In this document: positions 35,001 to 41,385 of the stretch, piece after piece
Layout: the number at the start of each line of letters is the position of its first letter
Numbering within the stretch: position 1 is the first letter of the stretch
NCBI GenBank assembly: GCA_015057325.1
Contig: SVEQ01000006.1
Coordinates: 75,324 to 139,323, forward strand
From: Lachnospiraceae bacterium
GTDB lineage: Bacteria; Bacillota; Clostridia; Lachnospirales; Lachnospiraceae
Length of the DNA: 64,000 nt
Direction: 5' to 3'
Translations under genes and position numbers: made by a program
Notes under the pieces: model-generated
Told to the model about the DNA's origin: nothing
What the model saw: the letters and a program-made list of their open reading frames with translations, nothing else
Database searches by the model: none

Positions 35001-35796
35001 AGAGTACTACACATGTTCTAAGTGCAGCGATATCTTTGCAGATGCAAATGCTGATAAGCCAATTGATAAAGCAGCAACTGTTATTAAGGCAACAGGACAT
35101 AAGTGGGGCGACTGGGTAGTAGATGAAAGTGGTAAGACAAGATCTCATGTATGTACTGTATGTGGTGAAAAAGAGCAGGAAGCATATGATGGTTCTAAGG
35201 CTAATGCACTTGCATTGAACGCAGAACTTAAGGTTGATCAGGTTGGTAAGAAGATCAAGATTGCTTGGGGTAAAGTTGATGATGCTGATGGATACATGCT
35301 CTACTGGACATATTGTGGAACTAAGTTCTCAAATAGAAACAGAAAGACAGTTAAGTCTCCATCAATAACAACTTATACAATTAAAAAGATTAACGGTAAG
35401 AAACTTAACCTTAAAAAGAACTTTAAGTTATACGTTGTCGCATACAAGAATGTTGATGGCAAGAAGCAGACAATAGGTAAGACCGTTACAGCACATATTG
35501 TTGGACGTCTGAATAATGACTACACCAACGTTAAGGCAGTTAAGGTTTCTAAGAAGACTATGTCGCTTAGTGTTAACAAGACTGCAAAGATCAAAGCCAA
35601 GACTGTATTGGTTGATAAGTCTAAGAAGCAACTTACAGATGAGCATGCAAAAGAGTTACGTTATGCATCAACAGATGACAACGTAGCTACAGTAAATGCT
35701 AAGGGTGTTGTGACAGGTAAGTCAAAGGGTACATGTAAGGTTTATGTATATGCAAGAAATGGATATGCACAGGCTATAACAGTTACCGTAAAATAA
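29080..35796 (+). CDS. Giant secreted surface protein with tandem beta repeats and C-terminal Big2 domain
   Basis: The ATG at 29080 follows AGGAGGG by 8 bases; the frame is open back to a GTG at 28981 without a ribosome site. The 2238-residue protein has a basic signal peptide (to AVQAETP). An N-terminal region (~60-500) resembles a lectin or jelly-roll domain. More than ten ~80-90-residue repeats follow, each with YxLPDSIxVxVxxxxL, GTDYTYDxxTGxVV and ITGxVVIxA. Near the C-terminus are a Cys-rich segment (CTEEGNIEYYTCSKCSD), an FN3-like module and a final Big2 domain (VATVNAKGVVTGKSKGT). No LPxTG is seen. It is a likely adhesin or stalk protein, possibly controlled by the divergent two-component system. 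Confidence 0.88.
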   Translation: MCKEKKKNKLGRRILSVTLTFVMALTLVPTYAVQAETPVADTVQAEKEIITEKVATKDVVYSATPNSPIKLKELQEIDLSESVSSIAGGTIKLTAEDIDTTDLSGWYVYDHYDTMYYPNQASYIEGTGYNPERRPYFPETDTTAGSNKTTIADWITANSNSSYLQLDRFNEHILSAADAMGNASMTFVGYATRPYVDFLFYPADSSGTKNVDFTVDGSKLSTHTLYYAGFLFNTAIDENEKLKGYALILQYSSTTSGTAYIQYLNGVDAVALHNSTSQTIPGTTVGQSKAFNVAAVCDIAMTITDNHVKVTTKNDGAETATTLFDTDLSDATGYGGFGPIVGYKSHNCRDATVYKYSNLKMGIKTSSSIFASYFDADYAQKDKSGGNDKYYVVIGDPAKKDGFDIRNDKEALALLQKEGVVIITNLDIAKSNVGDGLDSVPNYNVADYLGNNVYKFPNNNNYAINSPEYYEDLKDFIQKTIETEKWKPLTNGETTAIAGDLGTGVEAVKPIPNTQLLYTTTAEEGEPAAKVTYQVANINADMLESLPGQRATITINDDLGYDDGYTGTTSYSIIKPDGTQKELTTNTFTVTEDVNEWPAGQYKVVTTFANGMTSTSTFGITNGLDVIVVGDGKNSNLWFDYATTGNNVARTNVDYETKIHAQDGYVLPDSVYIYVDKDRIGGDDLSDFELLDDSQYSYNPQSGVIRVNGAEVTGDIYIKADTRNIKYTLTTDPAVDPSLKVYGNTAHTTTAIDCFSSYYKNDGKQHNAYLVAPTGYAFPKNDELVIKATEYEKNTQGNVKRDAQGNPTVVRTKEYKGTSYYNANTGVIKFPKNAYDYDEIEVIAKSEPKTFNVTTKFQAINNTNTADASIIEAKKVDDLDTAATTSVIWHTAYDCTLKVKDTEPSYKIAESSIAVKVGGVSLDTSKWTKTDNTDGTYTIHINDNVIEGNVEISANAIKQYDVSAVFTAVTSSDGLTNTSSRKLNAQSDYSAVLSVDGSSDHPLSQLVKVEIKDASVEGGYRELTSGNAYTYNQNTGALTVGRAYITDDIKITANAGNRIYYELDNLHVTPEVKGVADGGTLNTVIAVDNDAYKLPETIHVYQGDILVSNYTYNDETGALQITGINKPVVIRATAVLKPVNVMLNNDDGCLELTDTTHNKASADSDYHAKLAVKDAQTGEEKLPEEITIEVDDPTATETNGIRTLTAGTDYTYNPTTGEIVVKHQNITGNIVIIASAVDKTKYNVTANIVNATVTVSGNNKATEGRNFVTKVIPNQYYELPDDVTVKVADSTADGGYKTLEANVDYTYSTNGWITVNASAVTGHITITGEATKANFPLTREYTNVTGKTLANSIVSKGVDFHDRIKLVTNDENLLMPSKVEITVSGNKLVAGEYNYYRDGGDIIIDGDKITGPVVIKAAAEYDLTFVLDDGIQPVDKDSNPIDDEKDNVDTSENYETTLTVDPERYKLPTTIVVKVNDETLTAPTDYTYDPTTGKVVVFKEKITGPVVIQAKPDCIVANDGTKCSITELDAENNVDDDNLAEHDKDYVAVITPNNGYLLPENIVVTAGDKTLVEGTDYTYDKETGKVVVNSDKVDGKLIIKAVADPKQFDVDTTGVKKAEVTNREKAIFDQDYTTTIQPNEGYALPDSINVTVGEEVLVQGTDYTYNRTTGEVVIKKEKITAPIVIEAKPDCVVVKDETKCSITELDDENNVDDDNLAEYGCDYVAVITPNNGYLLPENIDVTTGGNTLVEGTDYTYDTETGKVVVNSDKIAGNLTIKSVAVPKQFNVDTTGVKKAKVTNKEKATFDQDYTTTIKPNKGYALPDSINVTVGEEVLGEGTDYTYDSTTGEVVIPKESVVDDIKIAADMKVLKNDIVINTENLDTDAKKTVETDDEYKVIVKPTNNKYELPETIEVKVDGKTLEPGKDYTYDKKTGQVVIKKDVINGKVVINAQAIPIHVLTKVPAKAPTCTEEGNIEYYTCSKCSDIFADANADKPIDKAATVIKATGHKWGDWVVDESGKTRSHVCTVCGEKEQEAYDGSKANALALNAELKVDQVGKKIKIAWGKVDDADGYMLYWTYCGTKFSNRNRKTVKSPSITTYTIKKINGKKLNLKKNFKLYVVAYKNVDGKKQTIGKTVTAHIVGRLNNDYTNVKAVKVSKKTMSLSVNKTAKIKAKTVLVDKSKKQLTDEHAKELRYASTDDNVATVNAKGVVTGKSKGTCKVYVYARNGYAQAITVTVK
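33610..34671 (+). repeat. Two tandem 531-bp units inside the surface protein gene
   Basis: Unit 1 (33610-34140) and unit 2 (34141-34671) both start with AAACCGGATTGT and encode two beta repeats each (177 residues). Long stretches differ at only a few bases, for example around GAGAATAATGTTGATGACGA. The DNA similarity is far higher than among the other repeats of the gene, so this is a recent tandem duplication that could change copy number by recombination. Confidence 0.9.
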
Positions 35797-35828
35797 TTTA
35801 GTTGAACAGGGTTATATATCCTTCCCTC

Positions 35829-35872
35829 GTGCCTCTGGTATCACTTCATAAAGTGGTACCGGGGGCACTTTT
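35829..35872 (+). terminator. Intrinsic terminator after the surface protein gene
   Basis: An 18-bp stem with G-U pairs (35829-35846 with 35851-35868), CATA loop and TTTT tail. Confidence 0.85.
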
Positions 35873-35962
35873 ATGTATTACGGAAGCAAATAATCATTGT
35901 ATTTTCTTGAAATTATGTTATTATGATTTGAGAAAATGATTCAAAAACGGAGGATAATAACT

Positions 35963-36562
35963 ATGAATATTGTTTGCCTTGATATGGAAGGTGTATTGGT
36001 ACCGGAGATTTGGATTGCTTTTGCAGAGGAGACAGGTATTCCCGAGCTTAAGAGAACAACAAGAGACGAACCCGATTACGATAAGCTCATGAATTACAGA
36101 ATTAATATTCTCAAAGAGCATGGTCTTGGACTTAAAGAGATTCAGGAGACTATCGCTAAGATTGATCCGATGCCGGGTGCAAAGGAGTTCCTTGATGAGC
36201 TTCGTTCCATAACACAGGTAATCATTTTAAGTGATACATTCGAGCAGTTTGCTACACCGCTTATGAAGAAGCTTGGCTGGCCTACAATATTCTGTAACAC
36301 ACTTGAAGTTGCAGATAATGGCGAGATAACAGGATTTAAGATGCGATGTCCTAAGTCAAAGTTAACTACAGTTAAGGCTTTACAGTCAATCGGTTACGAT
36401 ACAATCGCAAGCGGAGACAGCCACAATGATTTGGGTATGATTGAGGCAAGTAAGGCAGGCTTCCTCTTTAAGAGTACAGATGCAATCAAGGCTGAGTATC
36501 CTCAGTATCCTGCATTTGAGGAGTACGATGAGCTTCTTGATGCAATTAAGAAGGCGCTTTAA
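35963..36562 (+). CDS. thrH: Phosphoserine phosphatase / homoserine phosphotransferase (ThrH)
   Basis: The ATG at 35963 follows CGGAGG. The 199-residue HAD protein has DMEGVLVPE (nucleophile Asp), ILSDTFEQF, PKSKLTTVK and GDSHNDLGMIEASKAG. These and the length match ThrH, which dephosphorylates phosphoserine and can phosphorylate homoserine. It therefore links serine, and so cysteine, with the threonine/methionine branch. This fits the trans-sulfuration-type genes that follow. It has its own terminator. Confidence 0.92.
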   Translation: MNIVCLDMEGVLVPEIWIAFAEETGIPELKRTTRDEPDYDKLMNYRINILKEHGLGLKEIQETIAKIDPMPGAKEFLDELRSITQVIILSDTFEQFATPLMKKLGWPTIFCNTLEVADNGEITGFKMRCPKSKLTTVKALQSIGYDTIASGDSHNDLGMIEASKAGFLFKSTDAIKAEYPQYPAFEEYDELLDAIKKAL

Positions 36563-36593
36563 TTCTCAAAAGTTAATAGAGTATCTTCTATAT

Positions 36594-36626
36594 AAGAGTG
36601 ATTCTTGAAAAAGAGTCACTCTTTTT
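36594..36626 (+). terminator. Intrinsic terminator after thrH
   Basis: AAGAGTGA (36594-36601) pairs with TCACTCTT (36616-36623) and runs into a T-tract. Confidence 0.85.
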
Positions 36627-36649
36627 TGCTATAGGTCATGACTATAGCA
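36627..36649. promoter_or_regulatory. Inverted repeat upstream of the trans-sulfuration gene
   Basis: TGCTATAG (36627-36634) and CTATAGCA (36642-36649) form a perfect 8-bp dyad around GTCATGA. It lies in the 197-base gap before the PLP enzyme at 36760 and may be an operator; no regulator can be assigned. The rest of the gap shows nothing definite except AGGGAGAAAGG before the next ATG. Confidence 0.35.
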
Positions 36650-36759
36650 AGCCATAATCTATACATATTTTTCAACAACTTACATGTATGATAATATATC
36701 TGCAAAACCTACCAAAACGATATGCGTATATTAATTAGGGAGAAAGGCAGGTATTTATT

Positions 36760-37902
36760 ATGAGTTATAAGATTGAAACACGATGTATGCACTTAGATGA
36801 GGACATTGTTCCCTGTGAGAAGACCGGAAGTATATCATTTCCAATATATCAGACGGCAACCTTCTGTCACGAGGGGGTTGGGAAAAGTACAGGTTATGAC
36901 TACACAAGACTTCAGAATCCCACAAGGGAACGTTTGGAAAAGATAGTGGCAAAACTTGAAGGTGGAATTGATGCGCTTGCGTTTTCTTCGGGAATGGCTG
37001 CTGAAGCGGCACTTATGGAATTGTTTAAGCCCGGGGATCATTTAATAGTAGAAAATGATTTGTATGGTGGAAGCGTTAGATTGTTTGATAAGATTAACAA
37101 AAAGAATGGAATTGAGTTTACCGGGCTTGATTTGTGGAAGGATAATGTTGAAGATTATATAAAGGAAAACACAAAAGCGGTTTTTGTTGAGACACCGACC
37201 AATCCGATGATGAATGTTACTGATATACAGGCGCTTGCGGATAAATTAAAAGATAAAGGAATATTACTTATTGTTGATAACACATTTCTGTCACCATATT
37301 TGCAAAATCCATTAAAGCTTGGTGCGGATATTGTTGTACATAGTGGAACAAAGTATTTGGGTGGACACAATGATACATTGGCAGGATTTATAATTGTTGA
37401 TGATGACGAGATAAGTGATAAACTCAGATTTTTGATAAAGACTACCGGTGCGGGACTTTCGCCTTTCGACAGTTGGTTGATTATGCGAGGCATTCAGACG
37501 TTGTCGGTACGCATGGAGAGAGCACAAAGTAATGCAGGGCTTCTTGCAGAGTGGCTTTTAAAACAACCGGGAATAAAGAGAGTAATTTATCCGGGATTAT
37601 CAACACACCCCGGACATGAAATAATGAAGAAACAGGCAAGAGGATTTGGTGCTATGCTTACATTCGAATGTGAAAGTAAAGAGCTTGCGTTAAAACTTCT
37701 TGAGGATACGAAGCTTATACAGTATGCGGAAAGTTTGGGCGGAACGGAAACGCTTATAACCTATCCGCTTACCCAGACACATGCCGACGTTCCGGAGGAG
37801 AAAAGACTTAAGAATGGAATTACGGATAAGGTTCTTCGTTTGTCGGTAGGATTAGAGGCGATAGAGGATTTGATTGCTGATTTTGAGCAGGCATTACAGT
37901 GA
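36760..37902 (+). CDS. Cys/Met metabolism PLP enzyme (cystathionine gamma-synthase/lyase family)
   Basis: A 380-residue fold-type I PLP enzyme. Visible motifs are YDYTRLQNPTR near the start, FSSGMAAEAA, DNTFLSPYLQNPLKLGADIV and SGTKYLGGHND with the PLP Lys. The end reads ESLGGTETLITYP and LRLSVGLEAIEDL. The family includes MetB, MetC, MccB and methionine gamma-lyase, which make or break C-S bonds via cystathionine or homocysteine. The exact reaction cannot be told by eye. The MalY-type enzyme 15 bases downstream suggests a paired gamma/beta step. Confidence 0.9.
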   Translation: MSYKIETRCMHLDEDIVPCEKTGSISFPIYQTATFCHEGVGKSTGYDYTRLQNPTRERLEKIVAKLEGGIDALAFSSGMAAEAALMELFKPGDHLIVENDLYGGSVRLFDKINKKNGIEFTGLDLWKDNVEDYIKENTKAVFVETPTNPMMNVTDIQALADKLKDKGILLIVDNTFLSPYLQNPLKLGADIVVHSGTKYLGGHNDTLAGFIIVDDDEISDKLRFLIKTTGAGLSPFDSWLIMRGIQTLSVRMERAQSNAGLLAEWLLKQPGIKRVIYPGLSTHPGHEIMKKQARGFGAMLTFECESKELALKLLEDTKLIQYAESLGGTETLITYPLTQTHADVPEEKRLKNGITDKVLRLSVGLEAIEDLIADFEQALQ

Positions 37903-37917
37903 ATGTGAGGGAAGCTT

Positions 37918-39096
37918 ATGAGTGAAAAGAATTTGGATTTTGACACAGTCGTTAACAGACGTCATACCGACAGTTTGAAATATGACTTTGCAAAGAGAAG
38001 AGGACTTCCTGAAGACGTGCTTCCACTCTGGGTTGCAGACATGGATTTTAAGACTTCTTCTTACGTGCAGGAGGCATTATCTCAATCTGTAGAGCATGGA
38101 ATATTCGGTTATACCGAAACGGATGTGGACTATTATGAGATAGTCAAGAACTGGATGAAAGAGCAATATGACTGGGAGCTTGAAAGCATAAGATGGCTTG
38201 TTAAGACGCCCGGAGTGGTGTTCGCACTAGGTGCAATAGTTCAAGCATTTACAAAAGAAGGTGATAACGTGCTTATTCAACAGCCGGTATATTATCCCTT
38301 CTCGGAAATAATAACGGATAATGATAGAAATATAGTCAGCAATACGCTGATTGATGATGGAAGCGGAAGATATAAGATAGACTTTGACGATTTTGAGAAA
38401 AAGATTGTCGAGAATAATGTGAAACTGTTTCTCTTAAGCAATCCACACAACCCGGGAGGAGCTGTATGGACAAAAGAAGAACTTATACGCATTGGAGATA
38501 TCTGCTTAAAGCATAATGTTATTATTGCAAGTGACGAAATACATGCAGATTTTGTGTGGAAGGGCAAACACAATGTGCTAGTTAATCTAAAAGATGAGTA
38601 TCGTGATATTGTTATTACATGTACATCACCTACAAAAACATTTAACATTGCAGGCTTGCAAATATCAAACATTATTATTCCCAATACTGCGCTTCGTCGT
38701 ACATTTAAGAAGAAGGTCGCAGCATTCGGCTACAGTCAGGCTAACACGGCCGGAATCATTGCGTGTGAGGCGGCATACACAAAAGGTCAGGAATGGCTTG
38801 CTGCAATCAGAGAATATATATGGAGCAATATCGAATATACAAAAGAGTTCGTAGATAATAATTTAACCGGAGTTAAAATGTTCGTTCCGGAAGGTACGTA
38901 CCTTGTATGGCTTGATTTTTCGGGAACGGGCTTGGAAGATTCAGAGATAAACAGGCGTATAATCCATGAAGCAAAGTTGTGGTTAGATGCCGGCAACATA
39001 TTCGGCGATGCCGGAAAAGGCTTCCAGAGAATTAATGTTGCGTGTCCAAGAAGCGTATTAACAGATGCACTAAAACGGATACAAAAAGTTTTTTAA
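37918..39096 (+). CDS. MalY/PatB-type cystathionine beta-lyase (aminotransferase fold)
   Basis: A 392-residue PLP enzyme. It starts FDTVVNRRHTDSLKYD and has LPLWVADMDFKTS, SNPHNPGGAVWTKEEL, IASDEIHADFVW and TSPTKTFNIAGLQ with the PLP Lys. These are typical of MalY/PatB, which release pyruvate, ammonia and homocysteine (or a thiol) from cystathionine or Cys S-conjugates. That activity would suit the organosulfur operon just downstream. It probably shares a transcript with the upstream PLP gene. Confidence 0.92.
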   Translation: MSEKNLDFDTVVNRRHTDSLKYDFAKRRGLPEDVLPLWVADMDFKTSSYVQEALSQSVEHGIFGYTETDVDYYEIVKNWMKEQYDWELESIRWLVKTPGVVFALGAIVQAFTKEGDNVLIQQPVYYPFSEIITDNDRNIVSNTLIDDGSGRYKIDFDDFEKKIVENNVKLFLLSNPHNPGGAVWTKEELIRIGDICLKHNVIIASDEIHADFVWKGKHNVLVNLKDEYRDIVITCTSPTKTFNIAGLQISNIIIPNTALRRTFKKKVAAFGYSQANTAGIIACEAAYTKGQEWLAAIREYIWSNIEYTKEFVDNNLTGVKMFVPEGTYLVWLDFSGTGLEDSEINRRIIHEAKLWLDAGNIFGDAGKGFQRINVACPRSVLTDALKRIQKVF

Positions 39097-39104
39097 AAAA
39101 GGTA

Positions 39105-39133
39105 TTGACATACATAAAAATGTGTGGTTTAAT
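39105..39133 (+). promoter_or_regulatory. Promoter of the organosulfur operon
   Basis: Perfect TTGACA (39105-39110), 17-base spacer and TTTAAT (39128-39133). Transcription should start near 39140, exactly at the left arm of the leader structure. Confidence 0.8.
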
Positions 39134-39139
39134 AACATC

Positions 39140-39210
39140 ATTCCGATAAACCTACAAAGCCTAGCGAGATAGTGGGGAATATCAAAAACTTGTAGGTTTC
39201 TCTTCGGAAT
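39140..39210 (+). other. Structured 5' leader, riboswitch-like
   Basis: Two nested helices: P1 ATTCCGA/TCGGAAT (39140-39146 with 39204-39210) and P2 AAACCTACAA/TTGTAGGTTT (39148-39157 with 39190-39199). P2 encloses a 32-base apical region (GATAGTGGGGAATATC inside). The structure starts at the predicted transcription start. I cannot match it to a known riboswitch class by eye. Confidence 0.55.
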
Positions 39211-39229
39211 ATTATTTTTACCCCTAATA

Positions 39230-39246
39230 CCTACTAAATACATAGG
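39230..39246. promoter_or_regulatory. Rrf2/CymR-like operator: CCTAC-N7-ATAGG
   Basis: CCTAC (39230-39234) and ATAGG (39242-39246) with a 7-base gap. The same arrangement (CCTAT-N7-ATAGG) lies downstream of the cysK promoter at 51801. Its place is between the leader structure and the first ribosome site of the operon. Confidence 0.5.
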
Positions 39247-39282
39247 ATAAAGGGAGAATGGATAATCAGGAGGAAAAAGGAA

Positions 39283-39510
39283 ATGGCAGTAGTAATTGAT
39301 TATGACAAGTGTACGAATTGTAAGCTTTGTTACGATCGATGTCCGGAAGGACTGTTTGGATTAGATGAGCAAGGCAAAGTTTATGTGAAGTACCAACATG
39401 AGTGTTGGTTGTGTGGGGCCTGTCAGATGGATTGTCCATTCGGTGCTATACAGGTTAGATATGAAGAAAATGTAAAACCGATTTTTTTAAAAAGAGACGA
39501 TAAGGAGTAA
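39283..39510 (+). CDS. Ferredoxin-type 2x[4Fe-4S] protein
   Basis: A 75-residue protein with CTNCKLCYDRCP and CWLCGACQMDCP, two classic 4Fe-4S sites. CAGGAGG precedes the ATG. It is encoded 5 bases before a flavoprotein related to AprA, an arrangement like AprB-AprA, but it lacks the long AprB tail. It probably passes electrons to the flavoprotein in the cytoplasm. It is the first gene of the ~11.5-kb operon. Confidence 0.92.
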   Translation: MAVVIDYDKCTNCKLCYDRCPEGLFGLDEQGKVYVKYQHECWLCGACQMDCPFGAIQVRYEENVKPIFLKRDDKE

Positions 39511-39515
39511 CGAAT

Positions 39516-41360
39516 ATGGCATATCAGATTGAAAGATTAAAAACAGATGTTGTTGTTATAGGTGGTGGTCTTGCCGGTTCGCTTGCTTCTATAAGAGCTA
39601 AGGAAGATGGAGCTGATGTAATTGTTTTGGAGAAAGCCAATACAAACAGAAGCGGTAACGCAGGATCGGGACTTGATCACATGTTCAGTTATGTACCACC
39701 GGTACATGAGAAGGTTGGATACACAAAAGACTTTATGAAGAGTGATATGTATCAGATAGCCTTGATGGGACTTGGACTTGGTAATAAGAAGATTGTTGAT
39801 CATTTTGTTGATGTTAGTTATGAGAGAGTTATTTCACTTGAGAAATACGGTGTCAACTTCCGATTTGAAGACAGTCACCTGGCTGAAGGATTCAGACTTG
39901 TACCGCAGTTCCATTCGGTTCCGACAAGCTTTCATTTTGAGGGTAGAGACTTGATGGTTAAGCTTACGGAGGGAATGAAGAAAGCCGGAGTTAATATAGT
40001 CAATCATGCACAGGTAGTTAAGATAATTAAGAACAAAGAAGGCAAAGCATCAGGCGCGATTGCTGTTTCGGACAGAGAGGAAAAGATATATGTGGTTGAG
40101 GCCAAGACAGTAATTCTTACAACCGCAGGCGGTGCAGCAAGAGTAGGAGATAAGATGAACTTCGAGAATCCTTACTTCGAGCATCCGTCATCAACAGACA
40201 GCGGTTGGGGACACACCCTGGCAATGAACGCCGGAGCAGATGTCATCAACATGGAGTTCATGATTAAGAACGGCGGACTTGCTTTCCCACAGTTCACATT
40301 TACAGCAGGAGCACCCGGAGGAACCTGGTGGCCGGCAGCACGAGTTGTGGATGATGAGGGTAACGTCATAGTTGAAAGAGTTACCGACTACAGCATAGAC
40401 GAGCCGGATTACCTTAAGAAGAATGTTGAGATGCTTGATAAGTACGCAATACAGAAGGTTACAATCGGTAAGCTGCTTAACGAAGGAAAACAACTCTATG
40501 TTGATTTGAAAGAAGCAACCGACGAAGAAGTTGAGTACATCAAATGGAGCATGCACAACGAAGGAAAATGTTGGTTGTATCTTAGAAACCTCGAGTACAA
40601 CAATATTGACCTTCGTGATGTGAAGATACCATACAGATTGTTTAGACACGTAACAATTGGTGCAGGTGCAGCGGGAGTTTTGGTTAACGAACGTACAGAG
40701 ACAACAGTTGAGAATCTTTATGTTGCAGGTGACCTCATGGGAGGTGCCGGAACAATCGGAGCACCAACTGCTGTTGTTTATGGAATTGAAGCAGGACTTC
40801 AGGCGGCCAAGAAAGCCAAGGAGACAACATACAGTAATGATGAGTCTTTTGTTGAGAGTCAGATAAATGAAGTTAAAGCCACAGTCGAAAAACTTCGTGG
40901 CAACAAGGGCGGAGAGAAATGGCAGTCGTTACTTGAGAGAGTACATTCGATTGTAGAAACATTCGGAATATATCCGCTTACTGACGGAAAGATCAACTCG
41001 GCGTTAGAGCTTATCAGAAAGCTCAAAGAAGAGGTTAACATTTATGCACCGGATGAGCACGAGTTAACAAGAGCATTTGAAGTTCTTTCAATTATTCAGA
41101 CTGCAGAAGCAATATTTACCGCAGCCGATCTTCGAAAAGAGAATCTCGGACCATTTAAGAGATACAAGGATAATGACACACGTATCTATGGCGAGAGAGT
41201 TCCTGCAGAGAATGCGGTGCTTCCGGAAGCAACAGAGTACGGTTTGTACATAGGAGAAGATGGAACGATACATCATCATATTCATAAGACAAATCAGGAT
41301 GGTGGAGAGATTCCATACAAAGAACAAACGTTAAATGCACCTTATATCAGGTGGGAATAA
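39516..41360 (+). CDS. AprA-like FAD flavoprotein (fumarate reductase/APS reductase superfamily)
   Basis: A 614-residue protein with an N-terminal FAD site (VVVIGGGLAGSLASIRAKEDG, then LEKANTNRSGNAGSGLDHM) and a late FAD motif (LYVAGDLMGGAGTIGAPTAVVYGIEAG). Length and the GSGLDHM region resemble the alpha subunit of adenylylsulfate reductase. There is no sulfate adenylyltransferase or Dsr gene in the window, so dissimilatory sulfate reduction is not supported. With its ferredoxin it more likely reduces an imported organosulfur compound or an oxidised sulfur species. The substrate is unknown. Confidence 0.85.
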   Translation: MAYQIERLKTDVVVIGGGLAGSLASIRAKEDGADVIVLEKANTNRSGNAGSGLDHMFSYVPPVHEKVGYTKDFMKSDMYQIALMGLGLGNKKIVDHFVDVSYERVISLEKYGVNFRFEDSHLAEGFRLVPQFHSVPTSFHFEGRDLMVKLTEGMKKAGVNIVNHAQVVKIIKNKEGKASGAIAVSDREEKIYVVEAKTVILTTAGGAARVGDKMNFENPYFEHPSSTDSGWGHTLAMNAGADVINMEFMIKNGGLAFPQFTFTAGAPGGTWWPAARVVDDEGNVIVERVTDYSIDEPDYLKKNVEMLDKYAIQKVTIGKLLNEGKQLYVDLKEATDEEVEYIKWSMHNEGKCWLYLRNLEYNNIDLRDVKIPYRLFRHVTIGAGAAGVLVNERTETTVENLYVAGDLMGGAGTIGAPTAVVYGIEAGLQAAKKAKETTYSNDESFVESQINEVKATVEKLRGNKGGEKWQSLLERVHSIVETFGIYPLTDGKINSALELIRKLKEEVNIYAPDEHELTRAFEVLSIIQTAEAIFTAADLRKENLGPFKRYKDNDTRIYGERVPAENAVLPEATEYGLYIGEDGTIHHHIHKTNQDGGEIPYKEQTLNAPYIRWE

Positions 41361-41385
41361 TAAATGATTTTAGGAGGAAAGAATT

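Noticed and set aside
39283-41360. Dissimilatory sulfate reduction (AprBA)
   Set aside because: The ferredoxin is much shorter than AprB, and no sat, dsr or qmo genes occur in the window.
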